Shown one piece after another: positions 48,961 to 62,111 of a stretch of 64,000 nucleotides of DNA. The stretch's first letter is position 1; each line of letters starts with the position of its first letter. Position numbers and translations under genes: made by a program. The notes below the pieces were generated by a model, which saw only the letters and a program-made list of their open reading frames with translations, was not told the origin of the DNA and ran no database searches. Source of the stretch: Loxodes magnus (taxonomy: Eukaryota > Ciliophora > Karyorelictea > Loxodida > Loxodidae); contig CAMPDV010001709.1 in the NCBI GenBank assembly GCA_946699065.1, forward strand, positions 1-64,000. Reading direction: 5' to 3'.

Positions 48961-49925
48961 AAACATTTAAAAACATTAATTTAAATATATAACTATTACA
49001 CATCCTTAAATTATTAAACGCAAAATCTTTAAAATAAATAATATTTAATAACTTTAAAATTATAAAATTATAAAATTAAAATTAAAACATTCTTTACTTA
49101 TAAATTATTATTCTTACCTTCCTTCTTTTATAAACAAACATTTAACTTTTATTATCTAAAAAACAATCTACTCATTAAAAAAAAATGCTTTAACAACTTT
49201 ATACTCTTTTCACTCTTTATAATATTTATATTCCCTAAATAGTATTTATACTCTAAATACTCTAAATAGTATTTATAACCAACTTTTATTTACTAACCAT
49301 ACACACACTAAATAGTATTTATAACCAACTTTATTTAAACTTATAAACAATCTTTCATATATAAATATATTAACTCATAAACATATTAACATATATATAA
49401 ATATATACATATATAATGATATACATATATAAATGTATACATATATATATATATATTAATATAGAAGAAGAAATACCTTCAAACTCATAAAAATATTTAC
49501 ATGTATATAAATATAAACATATAAATATATATAGTTATTAATTTAATTTTTTTAATTAATAAGAGTTATTATTAAGTATATCAGTTGTTCACTCTCATAC
49601 TTTGTGACCAGACTCATCCATCACTACAATAATGAAGTTCTTACAACCTTTATTCACATTAACAAACTCACCCCCTTATTTCACAAAACATACACTCTAT
49701 TACATTATCTTTAAACCATTTGTACCAACTTATATTAATTAAAACTTACCATCTATTTAATTAAAACGTAAAAAAACAACCTTACATACTAATTCTTACT
49801 CCAATTATTACATTCTAAAATAAATATATCTAAACTAAAAATACCTTTTCCTAATATTGATTAAAATATATATTACTATACGAAACTTATAAACATATGT
49901 GTCAAATTGTATATTACCCCCTGAT
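48961..49925. other. AT-rich low-complexity DNA
   Basis: This is low-complexity sequence with TATATA/ATACATAT stretches around 49390-49470 and short repeats of AAATAGTATTTATA near 49230-49330. No gene was seen. Confidence 0.5.
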
Positions 49926-50262
49926 CAGTAAATACTTACGTTCTATAAGTTAAGAATATTCAAATAACTTACCTAAGTTAAGAATATTAAAATGCTTACA
50001 TGCTATAAGTTAAGAATATTAAAATAACTTACATCCTGTAAGTTAAGAATATTAAAATACTTACATGCTATAAGTTAAGAATATTAAAATAACTTACGAT
50101 CTATAAGTTAAGAATATTAAAATAACTTACTTCCTATAAGTTAAGAATATTAAAAAAACTTACATTCTATAAGTTAAGAATATTAAAATGCTTACTTGCT
50201 ATAAGTTAAGAAATATTAAAATGCTTACTCTCTATAAGTTAAGAAATATTAAAATAACTTAC
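49926..50262. repeat. Tandem repeat, ~34-bp unit, about ten copies
   Basis: The unit is close to CTATAAGTTAAGAATATTAA then AATAACTTACNTN. Each unit contains a dyad, TAAGTTA facing TAACTTA around AGAATATTAAAA. Most variation lies in the three or four bases between TTAC and CTATAAG (for example ATG, GAT, TTC) and in AATAACTTAC versus AATGCTTAC. The last two units have one extra A. Confidence 0.9.
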
Positions 50263-50698
50263 CTATTTTAAAAATAAAAATTTAGAAGTGCAACGTACAT
50301 CCTTTGATTAGATTATTTACCATCTACATATATTATAAAAAATTAACTCCATTCCATTTATAACTATTCCCCATCCATTATCTTTGAAGATTGCATTGTC
50401 TATTTTTTCTCTAACTCATTGCCATTCTTATAGATAGCCAATGACCAGTAGTATAATCTTGTTTATTTTTCTATCATGTAGTATAGCTATTCGATAGTAG
50501 TGTCTTGCTTAACCTCAAGCTTCACAGATTTATTATTCGGAGATACTATCGATATTTAGATTTCTTTATTCGTGACCTTTGTCGATTAAGATTAGGAAAC
50601 TTACTATGGCTTAACTTTTTATACCTCTTAAGGAGTAACTGGCTTCAACATATTCTATTACTTAACCTCAGATAATAATTATTAGCACTAATGATATT

Positions 50699-51640
50699 AT
50701 GTCGCAAGCACCTATTTCTCGTTCAATAGATCCTAAACCTATTTCTCAATACTCATCTTCTAACTCTATAGATCCTATAACTACTATCCCATCTACATAA
50801 TCTTTCTCTCATTGTTACCACTAACCTAGTCAAGCTTCTTCAAAGCATCCTTAGTTACAACCAACTCATTTACTATTTATGTTCTCTCCTATTAAATATT
50901 CGAAACTTGCTAACTCAACTACTAAATCTAAGCTAGATAATCACCGTTAACCTGACTTAATGTTTCCATCTAGACTCTCAGTCTATCCCTCTCCTCAAAC
51001 ACATTAACCGATACCTAGGAGATCTATTAAAAAATTTCTTAAGCTTCCTTAACTAACTTTGATACCAACTACTCCACTCTAGGATGAATACTACTTTCTT
51101 AGGTGGCTTATTAAACATTACCCTATTTACTGATCTATAGCTACTAATACTTGAGATATCCTAACTATTAACTTAACTATCTAGCCAACTATTTTAACTC
51201 TCTCTATTTAACCAAACTATTCCCGAAAACATATTGGTTGAGATTATTTATTAACTATTAGAGAAAGCTAGTCTGCTACTCAGACAACATTGTATATGCC
51301 AAACGGATTTTAGTCTAATAACCTTCAAATAAAGTAATGCTACTTTGTATCCCCTTTTACTCTAAACGTTTTAACAACTGAGTATCCTCTGGTAACTAAG
51401 AAGAACGTAACTTATGGATCTATTAACAAGATTAGTCGAAACATCTGATACTCAAGTTTCTCTAATACTAATCAGATGCACAAGTGAGACAAATATTGTG
51501 CTAGCATGGAAGGACCATTGGAACTTTCCTCTATCCATCGAAATCTCCATTACAAGATTGACATTTAACAACCTAGGACATTTCTTTTATTATTATTTTT
51601 AGAAAATTTCACCCTTAAAGCAAGAAACACTTACTAGACA
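50699..51640 (+). CDS. Hypothetical Ser/Pro/Thr-rich protein
   Basis: I do not recognise the family. From ATG 50699 the frame gives MSQAPISRSIDPKPISQYSS, a Ser/Pro/Gln-rich low-complexity head, then a more globular stretch (PLQDEYYFLRWLIKHYPIYW, SRKHIGWDYLLTIRE, TLYMPNGFQ, YFVSPFTLNVLTTEYPLVT). Several TGA codons are read as Trp. The composition is far from AT-rich noise, which supports coding. The frame is open upstream to ~50443 and no obvious TGA stop follows, so both ends are approximate. Confidence 0.45.
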
Positions 51641-52125
51641 AAAATTAGCACAATTACCAGAATTAAACAGAAATAATAATAAAATATTAAACTTACTATC
51701 TTATTTTATGAATTATATCTATTTTTATAAATATAAACATATAATAAATTATTAATATTAAACAATTAAAATATTATTATAATATTATTTAAATATTATT
51801 TTTAATTTTAAATTAATTTTTAAGCTCACTAAATTAAAAAAAATTTAATATTTTAAATTGGTTTATAAGAAAAAAATTAATAAATTGAAATTTCTAAAGC
51901 ACTAAAGTTTATAAAAAGAGCATTAAAAAAATGTAGTTTTAATGCAAAACCTTAAAATGAGTAAGAGAAAAAGGTAAAAGAAATATAATATCATAAATTA
52001 AAAATAAATTTTACTCAAAGATGAGATTTAAACCTCTTAATTTTTTATTTTTCCGTTATTTATTTTATTTTAATTAAAATTATTTTTAGATAATTATTTT
52101 TTTTTAATTAATTTCAATTAAAAAA
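51641..52125. other. AT-rich intergenic DNA
   Basis: I recognise nothing here. It lies between the Ser/Pro-rich ORF and the palindrome. Confidence 0.4.
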
Positions 52126-52409
52126 GTTTTTGGACCGGAACTCCTTTCCGATTGTACAACCCGACGCTCTCTTTTTATGGAATAATGGGGATATCCTGCT
52201 GTACTCCAGGCACAGCTACTAGGGAGCTCCATCGCTATGAGCAGCCAGGCTTCAAGTCCCTACCAAGAGCGGATAATCTCAAAGACAGTATTCCCTTCAG
52301 AAAAAGACTCTGACCAGGGACTTTCTCAGTGACAGGAAAGGAACTTGTTCCTAGCCATAAAACCAGAAAGTGTTGTCACGAGGGTCATTCTCAGCTCCCA
52401 CCATCTTTT
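52126..52409 (-). repeat. Structured ~285-bp interspersed repeat, copy 2
   Basis: Read on the minus strand it starts GATGGTGGGAGCTGAGA, contains CCTGTCACTGAGAAAGTCCC, a hairpin TCCCT-GG-TCAGA...TCTGA-AGGGA and the GGATATCCCC box. It ends with the hairpin CGGAA-AGGAG-TTCCG and a T-rich tail. It is the left arm of the palindrome formed with the next copy. Confidence 0.85.
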
Positions 52410-52476
52410 CAATTATTAGATAATTATTTTTAAAGATTAAAACTTAACTTTTTTAAGATTAGCCTTTTATAATTAA

Positions 52477-52763
52477 AAAGATGGTGGGAGCTGAGATTGA
52501 CCTTCTGAATCATACTTTCTGGTTTTATGGCTAGGAACAAGTTCCTTTCCTGTCGCTGAGAAAGTCCCTGGTCAGAGTCATTTTCTGAAGGGAACACTGT
52601 CTTTAAGATTATCCACTCCTGGTAGGAGCTTGAAGCCTGGTTGCTCATAGCGATGGAGCTCCCTGGCAGCTGCTTTTCGAAAGCAACAGGATATCCCCGT
52701 TATCCCATGAAGGGAGTGTTGGGGTCGTTAAACTGCAAGAAGTTGCAGTACAAAAACTCTTTT
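52477..52763 (+). repeat. Structured ~285-bp interspersed repeat, copy 3
   Basis: This is the head-to-head partner of copy 2, separated by ~67 bp of AT-rich DNA. It ends with the hairpin CTGCAA-GAAG-TTGCAG and ACAAAAACTCTTTT. The T-run at the end could be a Pol III-type terminator. The internal hairpin GCTTT-TCG-AAAGC replaces CTGT-GCCTGGAG-TACAG of copy 2. Confidence 0.85.
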
Positions 52764-54986
52764 AGTTTAAAATTAAAAATTAAGATTAGCCTTTTTAAAA
52801 CTAATTAAATTATAATAATTTGAGAATATTTTACTTAACATTTTTTGTTATTATTTATTCCATTTGTTTATAAACTTTTTTTAAGATATTTTTATAATTT
52901 TTTTATTCTTTTTTAGCTTAAAGGTTAATCTTAACTTTTCCCTATTTAATGTGCTTTTTTCCTTGATTTTAGTTTTATTTAATATTTTTTTGTTAAATTA
53001 TATATATCAGTCAATCCAAAGTACTCAAAGTTAAGATTAGAATACTTAATTACAAAAGAAATTTTTATTTTATATAATTATTAAATCAAATTATTTAACT
53101 CTAGCTTTTATTACTTTAGCTTTATCCACAGAAAATAATTTTTCATTGTATTAAAAAACAGAATACCTTAAGAAAAATGATTAAATATATTAGAAGCGCT
53201 CAAATATACTCTTCTTTTTATATATTTTAGTTTCAAATATTTTAATCTATTATTATACTTTATTTGCATATACAAGAATAAAAATTTAATATAGAATTAA
53301 AATTTGAAGTTATGCCTTTTTAATAACTCTTACTTCACATTAGTACCATTCATTTTTCTTATACATGTATTAATTATTTTCGTCTAATTATGCTTTATCG
53401 GTATTTTAAAATAGATTTAGAAATAATTCCTCTAGTGATGTAATCTAAATTAAATTGACTATTAAAACACATAGCTAATTTAAAAATTTACTTCTAGTTA
53501 AGATACTTTTTTTAATTTTCTTTTTCTTCTCCTTAAGTTATTACTTGTTCTACTTTAGATCTATGTAATTATTACCATTTGAATAAAATTAATTAACTTT
53601 ATTCCTTTTACAACAACATTCATTTATAGTACTTTTATGAATTCTAATATTTCATTTTCCTGTTAACGAATTCTTATGTATTGCTTAGTAAAATAATTTT
53701 TTGTTATTAGTTTTTTTTTTTTTTTATTCTTCTCGTTTTTTTTCTATGCAAGTAATATACAAAATTAGCCAGCTCCATTTTAAATGTAGACCAAATTAAT
53801 TGAACCTGAATATATCTAATCTATATAAATTAAGTATTTTACAAAGGTATTTAATTTTATACAGTTCTTAATTCTTTTTAAAAGTTTCTTAAATATTACA
53901 GTAGTTATTCATTAAAGGATAGCAAAGCTATATTAAGTGAAAAAAAAGTTAAAGTGATGCTAAATAAATTGATAAAGATAAAAGGTTTGGCTACCTTTTC
54001 TTTATTTTATAGTTTGTTTAAACTTAAAGAAAGCTTTTTTTTGTGAAATGAATGAACATTCTTAATGGAAATTTTTTAAGGTATTTAATAAAACTGGAGT
54101 ATATAAAAGCTAAAAAGATAATTAATGGGAGTAAAAAGAATAATGACATTATAAAGATTAAATTAAACTAAAAAGATATTATATAAATGATTGATTGTAT
54201 TAAAAACCTTTACTGGATTAAAAAATTCGGATATGAAACTTAATTTATTAAGTTTAGATTTAATCTCAATATAAAGTATAGAAGCATACAAGCTTCATCT
54301 ATTTTTTCTGTTGAGTAGATACATTTTAATAGCTATTGCCTTATAAACTTAAATAGAACTAACTTTCCTTTTAATATCCTTATTTTTCTATTTATTGCAT
54401 AGAATAAAGTGAAAACTATATAATGATTAAACTTATGAAGTAAATTAAATAATTTCCTAAGTTTGAATTTTTAAAGAGTAAACTAAATTTTGCAGGTTAT
54501 TTAAGAGTGGAAATTATAGCTTTGTGATAGTTGTAAGGTACAAATCTTAAAAATTGAATGGAAAAAATACGAAAAAAACGAGTGAGAATGAGGCATTATT
54601 TTAAGGGTTTTGATATAATATTTTTATTCTTTTACACTTATATCATTAATTACCTAGACAAATTGGAATCTTTATTTGTTATTTCCAAGAAAAAAATTAT
54701 ATTGGTCATAGGATTTAATTTTGCTAAATAAAAGCAAATATACCTTACTATAAATAATAAGAGATAAATCATTAATTATGCTCTAAATAAAAAATTATTA
54801 AAACATGTCTCGAGAATATTCTGCAATGCTTAACTTTTAGTAATGAGATAAAATAATTAAAAGGCAAAAATAAAATTTTAAACTTAAAAAGAATTAAGAA
54901 TTTCCTGAATAAATTAACTGATTTTGATTAAAAAAAGGAGATAACTAAATTTTATACTTATAGTATCTTTATTTAATAAAATATAA
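52764..54986. other. AT-rich intergenic DNA upstream of tRNA-Lys
   Basis: I see nothing I can support in this stretch: no sustained protein-like frame on either strand and no repeat that I recognise. Confidence 0.4.
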
Positions 54987-55059
54987 GCCCGGCTAGCTCA
55001 GTCGGTAGAGTATCAGACTCTTAATCTGGTGGTCGTGGGTTCGAGTCCCACGTTGAGTT
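54987..55059 (+). tRNA. tRNA-Lys (anticodon CTT)
   Basis: This is a full 73-nt cloverleaf starting GCCCGGCTAGCTCAGTCGG. The D arm is normal. The anticodon stem TCAGA/TCTGG holds the loop CTCTTAA, anticodon CTT. The T arm is GTGGG-TTCGAGT-CCCAC. The acceptor stem GCCCGGC/GTTGAGT has one C-A mismatch and three G-U pairs. A T-run follows at once, as expected for a Pol III terminator. No intron and no encoded CCA are seen. Confidence 0.93.
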
Positions 55060-55409
55060 TTTATTCAAAAAATAAAAAAGAGAAAAAGGAAATTTGAAAA
55101 AATCCTTTTTATTAGCATTTAATAAAAGTAAGAAAGAAGATGAAAGTGAACATTTTAAGTTGAAAATACTAGAAGTATTTAAATTTTAATCATTTGCATA
55201 ATTTATTAAAAATAAATAAATGCTTACTTACAAAAAAGAATAAGAGATACTAGATTATATATTTTCATTTTAAATCAAATTCCCTTAGCATTCCTTAATT
55301 ATTTTATTGAACTTCTTTACTTTCTTTACTTGTTAAATCATAAAAATAAGAAATATTTTTACTTTACTAAAAGCATCCTTTGATTAAAAACTTGCTTTTT
55401 GTATTCCTT

Positions 55410-58400
55410 TCAATTTAAATGGATGAAATCATAAGCTTCAATTTCTTATTTGAAGCTTTTTTAATTCTTTTTTAAGTTAAAGTCAATTTTCTCCTCTTTT
55501 TAAGTTTATTATAATTCCTATATTATTTATTAAGTTACTTAGACATCCTCAGAACTAAGGGAGTTTAACTCAAGCTAGGAGTTATAATTGAAGAATTGAT
55601 TTTCTTAGCCTAACTCATTATATTAATTATTTTACACTTAGAATAGCAAATATTTAATCTTTTAGAGACTTAGTGAGACAGATTTCCTTATTTTGAATGT
55701 TCTTCTATTTCTCTTGCTTCTTCTATATCTTTATCTTTCAGATATCTTTTAACTATTTCTTCTTTTTATTTCTGGAAATTTCTAATTTTTAATTTTTCTA
55801 TCTTTGTTAGTATTTTTTTAATTTATATTATCAATTATCAAAGATGCTACATTTTAGATATCTTATTGTTTGAATAAATCTTCAGGTAAGTTTAATTTTC
55901 TCTAGTTTTCTATTATAGGATTCAATTTTCTAATTCTCGAAATAGATTTTTTTCTATCTCTTTCTTAATTTTAATCTTAAGATTCATCAGATTAGATGTC
56001 TTCACTTCAATTTAAAACTAGATTCTTCCTTTCTAGTAAAAAGCTTTAATCGCTTTAAATAATTTTAAACTATTACTAAGATTGGTTTTAGTCCACTGAT
56101 TCTGATTTTTATTCAAAAGAACCTTCAATAAGTTTTTGAATATAAACTCCTTAGTTTTTTATTTTTAAAGGGTTATTTATTTGATCTGTAAAGTATTAAG
56201 TCAAATCAGCTTTCAAGTCACTCAACTCCTCACTTACATCATGAGTTTCATCTCAAGCAGTCTTTTTTCTTAATGGTTTATTAAACTCTATAGAATTCTA
56301 AAAATTCTTTAGGTTTTAGCTTGTGTCTTGCTTCTATTACTTTTAAGCTACTAAAGAGTCCTCAAAAATTTACTCGCTGGCATTCCAAACATTTAGATTA
56401 ACTTATATTAGCTTGTCCAAGTCTTCTTTCCTTGTCTGAACAGATCGACATACTAAATCATTTATTCTCTTTTCAAAGTTCCTATTTTAGTCAAAAGCTT
56501 GACTTTCATTAGATCGCTGAATAATTATTCTTGCTGTCTTTCAAAATCTAAGATCTTATTGATGAATTTTTTGATGTACCTTTTACAATGCTTGAAGTTT
56601 TCTAGGTCCATTCTCCAATCATATTTAGGAGTCTGCCATTGGACACATAGAATCATGAACAAAAAGTATTAAAGAATTTATGAGACTTGAACATTATTAC
56701 TTGCCTTATGCTTAACATCATTTGTCTAGCTTAGAATTATAAAAATATTACATTTGCCACTATTATTATAAAGAACAAAGCCAAACCTGCTAAATTGTTT
56801 AGAGCTGCAGAAAGGAAAAATAAACCACAGTAGATAGTAACTCCACTTAGTAGTATGCTATACTGCTCACATTTGTTTAGAGAAGTTGCTTAGAAAGGTT
56901 ATAACAAGTGCTAATAATAAAAAGCTAAGGCCAAGACTAGCAGTATACTTAAAGCTTGAATTTGAACATCGAAGAATTGAAATAAAACAGATATCGTGGA
57001 GATTAATATTTTCCTATATAAAATTATAAATTCCCAGTACAAAAAATTCTTTTTATATCCAACATAAAGGAATCCATACTTTGGTTTTACCTTTATAAGA
57101 CTAAAGGCATCTTTATTTCTTCTTATCATTAAAAGAATAGAGCTGGAATTCCTATTCCCCAAATTATCATACCAGGTAGTCCAACTGTAATGGCATACGT
57201 TTTATGCTTTGGAGTTCAACATTCAATTTCAGTATCATAATTATTGAATAATTTACAATTGATACTCATACAGGAAAATACTGACTGCATACTTTGCCCC
57301 ATATTTGGATGAAATGTAAAAATTGCAACGGTAATTATGAATTCATTTTTCAAGTAAAGAGTAAACTTTTAATGCAACTAAAAATAGTTGAAATGACGAA
57401 GATAAAATGGGTAAAAGGGCCATTAGGATTAATTTTCTATAAAACACTTAATAAGCTTGCTCCTAAGATTTAGACTACATAAAGCAATCAAAACTGAAAA
57501 GTGATGAACTCACATTTCCTGTTTGTTTCTGTATACTGAATATCAATATAGCTGAATCAGACCAATTAAACTTAAACAGCTATTAACACTAATAACTACA
57601 AGTAATTCATTAAAATTTTGAAATATACTGAATATAACTATTCAGCTCTCTTAGCAGTGCTTATATGCTTTTGCTATGACAACAAGAGTTACAATAATGA
57701 TTACTATAATCATGAATATTCTTATTATATTAGTTTAAGATTCAGGACAAGGTCCACATTTATTTTTTCCTACTCCTTCGTAATTTAATAGGTAAGAGTT
57801 GCATAAATTATTTGTATAGCCTGCAGCACATTCTTCTTTTCAGTTAATGACACTTCGATAGTTTTTATGTGCTAATAAATCAGAATTAGGAACGTCAGTT
57901 CCAAGACAACTGCTAACTCCAGGACATTTTATAACATTATTACTTCAGTATCCTGATTATGGAAAAATATCAGCACCTTCTGTGTATTCAACTTGTCTGG
58001 ACATGATTCGCAATCAATGGCATTTAGCTTTAAAGAGTATTTTGTTTAATCGCAAACGTAACAGATTCCACCAGACTGATAAATTTCACCTTCTATACAA
58101 TATCTTAAATTTATGGTAAATACTTAAGAAGTTCAATTTTTGAATGAAAATGAATCATTTTACTAACCAAACTCTTCATTAATTTTTCTAACAACTGCTT
58201 CTATACCAATGTAAGAGCCTTAAACTCCTTGCATTATCTGACCACTTACATTAAATAATCCTTAGTCAGAGTAAAATTAGTCTTGTCCAGAAAGAGTAGC
58301 TTAGTCTTTAAATTACTTTTAAATTTGGAATAAAAGCTCAGTGTGTTGGGATGTATAAACTTGCTGACCAAATTAATCTATTAATATAAAATGATAAGCT

Positions 58401-61400
58401 TCCTTTTTTACCTGTCTAGGAACGTAAACTTCTACATAATTGTTTTGAATATTTTATTCGCTTTAAAGCAATCTACCATTAGAACACTTAGGAATCTTAT
58501 TATAAATATTTTCTAATTAGATAATAACATATCCAAAAAAATAGCTTAAGAGGTTATTTAATTTCCATATTTTGCTTAATTGTTCAAATAATATTAGCAG
58601 AATAGTTCTTATTCTGTAACTTCTGGATATAAATATGGAATTTTATTTTCCCAACTGATAGCACCACCTTCATCCTATCATGCTTAATTATTCTAAAAAG
58701 TGTTATAAGATAAATTAAATTACCAAAGATAGTCAAAACACACTAATCGGATAGCTCCTCCTTGGGCTTATCAGGTTTATCATTTTTTCTGGCTTAGTTT
58801 TAATAAAAAGTATTGATAGATATGCTTACATTCACCTGTAGCACTAAAATAGCACCTTCATCTTGATAAGCACTACATTAACTAAAGTTAGAGTTAAAGA
58901 TTTTTATGAAATTAAAGTTTTTAATTATTAGCGTTAGTAATGAATAAGCATCCACCAGAAGCTTCTGTAATATTGTATAATATAGAATCTTAAATTGTAA
59001 TGTCCTTACTTTCTTCTAGATAAATAACTCCACCTTCTTTTTATCCTCCTCCATCTCTAAATGTAGTTCTTACTATAAGTGACAGTGATGGAGAAATTAA
59101 ATAAACATATCTTAAGCTAAAGTTTACGAAAAAATCTTAGTCCAATGTAACTTAGCAGTTATTACAGTAAATACTTCCATAAATATCATTGCTCTGGTAC
59201 TTATTTCTCCAGGAACTTAAATTGATATCATTTCCAAAAATGACTTCTCCTTATTTTCCTCAGTGGTAAAATAGGTAATATATAGAGAATGCTTTAGAGG
59301 CTGGTAGTTAAGAATATAGTTAAAGAAATAAAGAATTGGAAATAGTTAGGTATCAGTTAGTAATAAAGGATTGTTAGTTTGGTATTTAATTATAAAAGAT
59401 TTACTGAAATGATAGGTAGTACTGTGCAAAACAATTATTTGCTTTATTTTGAGAGGTTGATTATAAACTTTGGATTTGAGCATATAAATAGTAGCTAGGC
59501 TTGCTATATTATTAGTAAGAACTGAATTTTAAATCTTATTGCTTGAAAGGGAAGATATTATAGATATAGCTGATCCTTTAGGAGTTTCAAGATATATTCA
59601 AATCTTTAATCTATATCTATGATTCTGACTCAGCATATACGAAGCCTCCTTGCTTATCATCTGAGTTATTAAAAGCCTTGCACTTAGATAAAATTAGCTA
59701 GGCGTTTGAAGTTAAGTAAATAGCGCCTCCTAAAGAAGCATTATTTGCAAGAAGCATTCTCAAAATTTGGCTAAGTGACTTTTGCGCTTACTAAGAGCCT
59801 GCATATTTATGGTTGGTTTTGATTAAAAAGGGAATTTTTTACTTAAAATAGAGGAGAATGAATGATATAGAGCAGCATATTGATAAGCATAGTTACTAGT
59901 AAAAGATGAGTTTTATATATTCATTCTAACATTAACTAGCTAAATTTATCCTTTTTTATAGGCAGTGTTCCCAACTAATCTTACATTTATAAATTAAGCT
60001 TCTACGTCTTCAAAGCAAAGTAAAACATCTTGTGATGTATTTTCTATCATTTTAGTTCTTTAAAAAGATATCAAATTAAGAAATCCAAAGCTTCTAAAAT
60101 ATCCCAAACAAGTCTAATAGTAATAGTTTTGCTCAAAGATTCAGTCTCTATCATCATAATTCAAATCTTGGAAACCAAAAATCAAACCAATATTCTTGAA
60201 GAAAGTACAGTTTTCCGTTCTTATTATTATTGGATATCCTGCATCCCACTTTGTCTAGATTAAGTATGCAAAATTAAATTGATTGCCTGTATCTATGTTA
60301 TAGCTGAATTCACACTACTTTAAGTATATTTCTCAAACTTAATTCAGAGAGTTTTATCCCATTAATAAAGCTGGAATTTTGGTTTATTAGAGTATTGTAC
60401 TTAAACTTTACTAATATGAACTATAAATAATTCCAATTTTACAAAGCAATCAAATATTTTGTAGAGGTTTAGTTAGAAAATTCAGAATTTCTAATTTTGC
60501 TATCAATCCTTAATAACATTCTATCCAAAATTTAGAAACTACAAATTTATTTTCCGCTGCTTCCCTAAAATTTACTGCTTATTATTTACAAATTTACTAT
60601 ATTATGCATCCTGGCTAGTTTCAAATCTGCAGCTGCCATTCAACCTATATTTTCCATTAAAAAAGTGTTCTCAATTTTAAAGGAGGCAGTTTAAGTTTTT
60701 CCATTTACATTAAGCATTCTAGATTATCTAATTATTAGATAGCTAGTCTTTATTATTTAAACTGCTAGTTTAGGAAAATGTGCAATTAGTTATCAGCACT
60801 TATTACCAGAACTTAATTTCCATTCAAGGCTATAAATTACAATTATTGCGCCTTATCATTCCTTATGCAATCCTATACTCAGTTTACTATCATTCCTCCA
60901 CCTCTTTCATTATAGTTATCAGAAAATATATTAAAATGGATATGCAGAGTTAACTATAATTCAACAACTAATATAGCCAAAATCTGTTTCAACTCAATTT
61001 TGAGTCAATCAGTTATTCATTCAGATTTAGTTATAGCAAAAGCTACAATTAGTCATCTTAATATCTTCTACCATTCTTATTTACTCAAATATTATATCTT
61101 CAACTATTCCAAAATTGTCATCTTATAGACACAAGCCACAGAAAAATCTGCTTTTTTACCTCTTAACTTCTATATCATTTCTTATTAAGCATCTAAAGTT
61201 AAAACCCTTAAGACTTTAAAAAACCAATTATGTGTAGTTTAACATTACTTTGCTTATGGGACAATATTTTCGGAACCTTTCTTCTGAATACCTCTAATTA
61301 TGGCTCAATATATTGCTGCTCAGTATCACTTATATTTAACTACTCAAATTATTGATGTAACTAAGTTATAGCTAAACTAACCATTTTATTTACCATTTTA

Positions 61401-62111
61401 GCCTTCTCTTGCTGCTCTTTATTAGGTGCCATTAAAATCGCTCTCATACCAAGTATCTTAGTTTTAAATATCTTAATAACAGTCATTTAAATCTCCTGCT
61501 AAATAACTTACAGTTCTGAATCAAAAAGAGAGCTTCAATTTCACTGTATAAATAGTATAAATATGATCAAATTAAGCTTTTAGTGAAGGTAACTTCGTTT
61601 GTTTAGATTAGTTGAGTCTGGTTTGATTTTAAAGTCCATGAAACGCAATTCCTGCATAGTTTTAATCTCCACTTTTTTAATCTAAATTATGGAAATAATT
61701 TATTTCACTCCCTCTATTAAATTTGAGACTTCCACAATCAAATTCTTCGTGCTCTAATACTCAATACATACTAACTAAATACTTTTATGAATCAAGAAAC
61801 TAAAAGTCTGTCATTGAATTCTAAATTACAAGATTAGCATTCAATCTAATTACGATGATGCTTAGAAAACTAATGAAACTAAACGTTATTTAAAATCAGT
61901 TTTTCTTGAATGATCTTTATCAGAGATTATGTATTTTTAGATTTTCAGTTCCAAAAAAATAAGGCTCTTCCGAAATATCCCTTGCTAAGCTTCATGAATA
62001 ACAATATTCATCAAGTAAAGAAAAAGAATCATCTCTCGAAAAGAAAGCTTCTTCACATATATTACAGGATCACTTATCATTTTTATAGCAATATACATTT
62101 GGAAGATTCAT
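55410..62111 (-). CDS. Large beta-helix, Cys-rich, multi-pass surface protein (frame changes; introns or indels)
   Basis: The gene starts at ATG 62109-62111 (MNLPNVYCYKNDKWSCNICE) and ends at TGA 55410-55412. The long ectodomain has repeats of GGA/GGG followed by short strands (DEGGAISWENKI, KEGGVIYLEESKDI, ITEASGGCLF), typical of parallel beta-helix (PbH1) proteins. A Cys-rich juxtamembrane part follows (EECAAGYTNNLCNS, KNKCGPCPES), then a membrane span (IIRIFMIIVIIIVTLVVIA), further spans with YGFLYVGYKKN, and a ~400-aa charged tail (EELSDLKADLTQYF). The frame changes several times: near 61350 in the beta-helix, near 57140 (one base short between PALFF and LMIRRNK) and near 56700. These may be short introns or indels. 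A cell-surface adhesion or sensing role is inferred. Confidence 0.65.

Noticed and set aside
49926-50262. CRISPR-like array (regular repeats with short variable parts)
   Set aside because: The variable part is only 3-4 bases, there are no spacers and no cas genes, and the context is a eukaryotic nuclear genome.
52430-52648. 72-aa open frame on the minus strand in the palindrome
   Set aside because: It lies in the structured repeat, whose copies change by stem compensation and indels and not by codon; no protein match is apparent.
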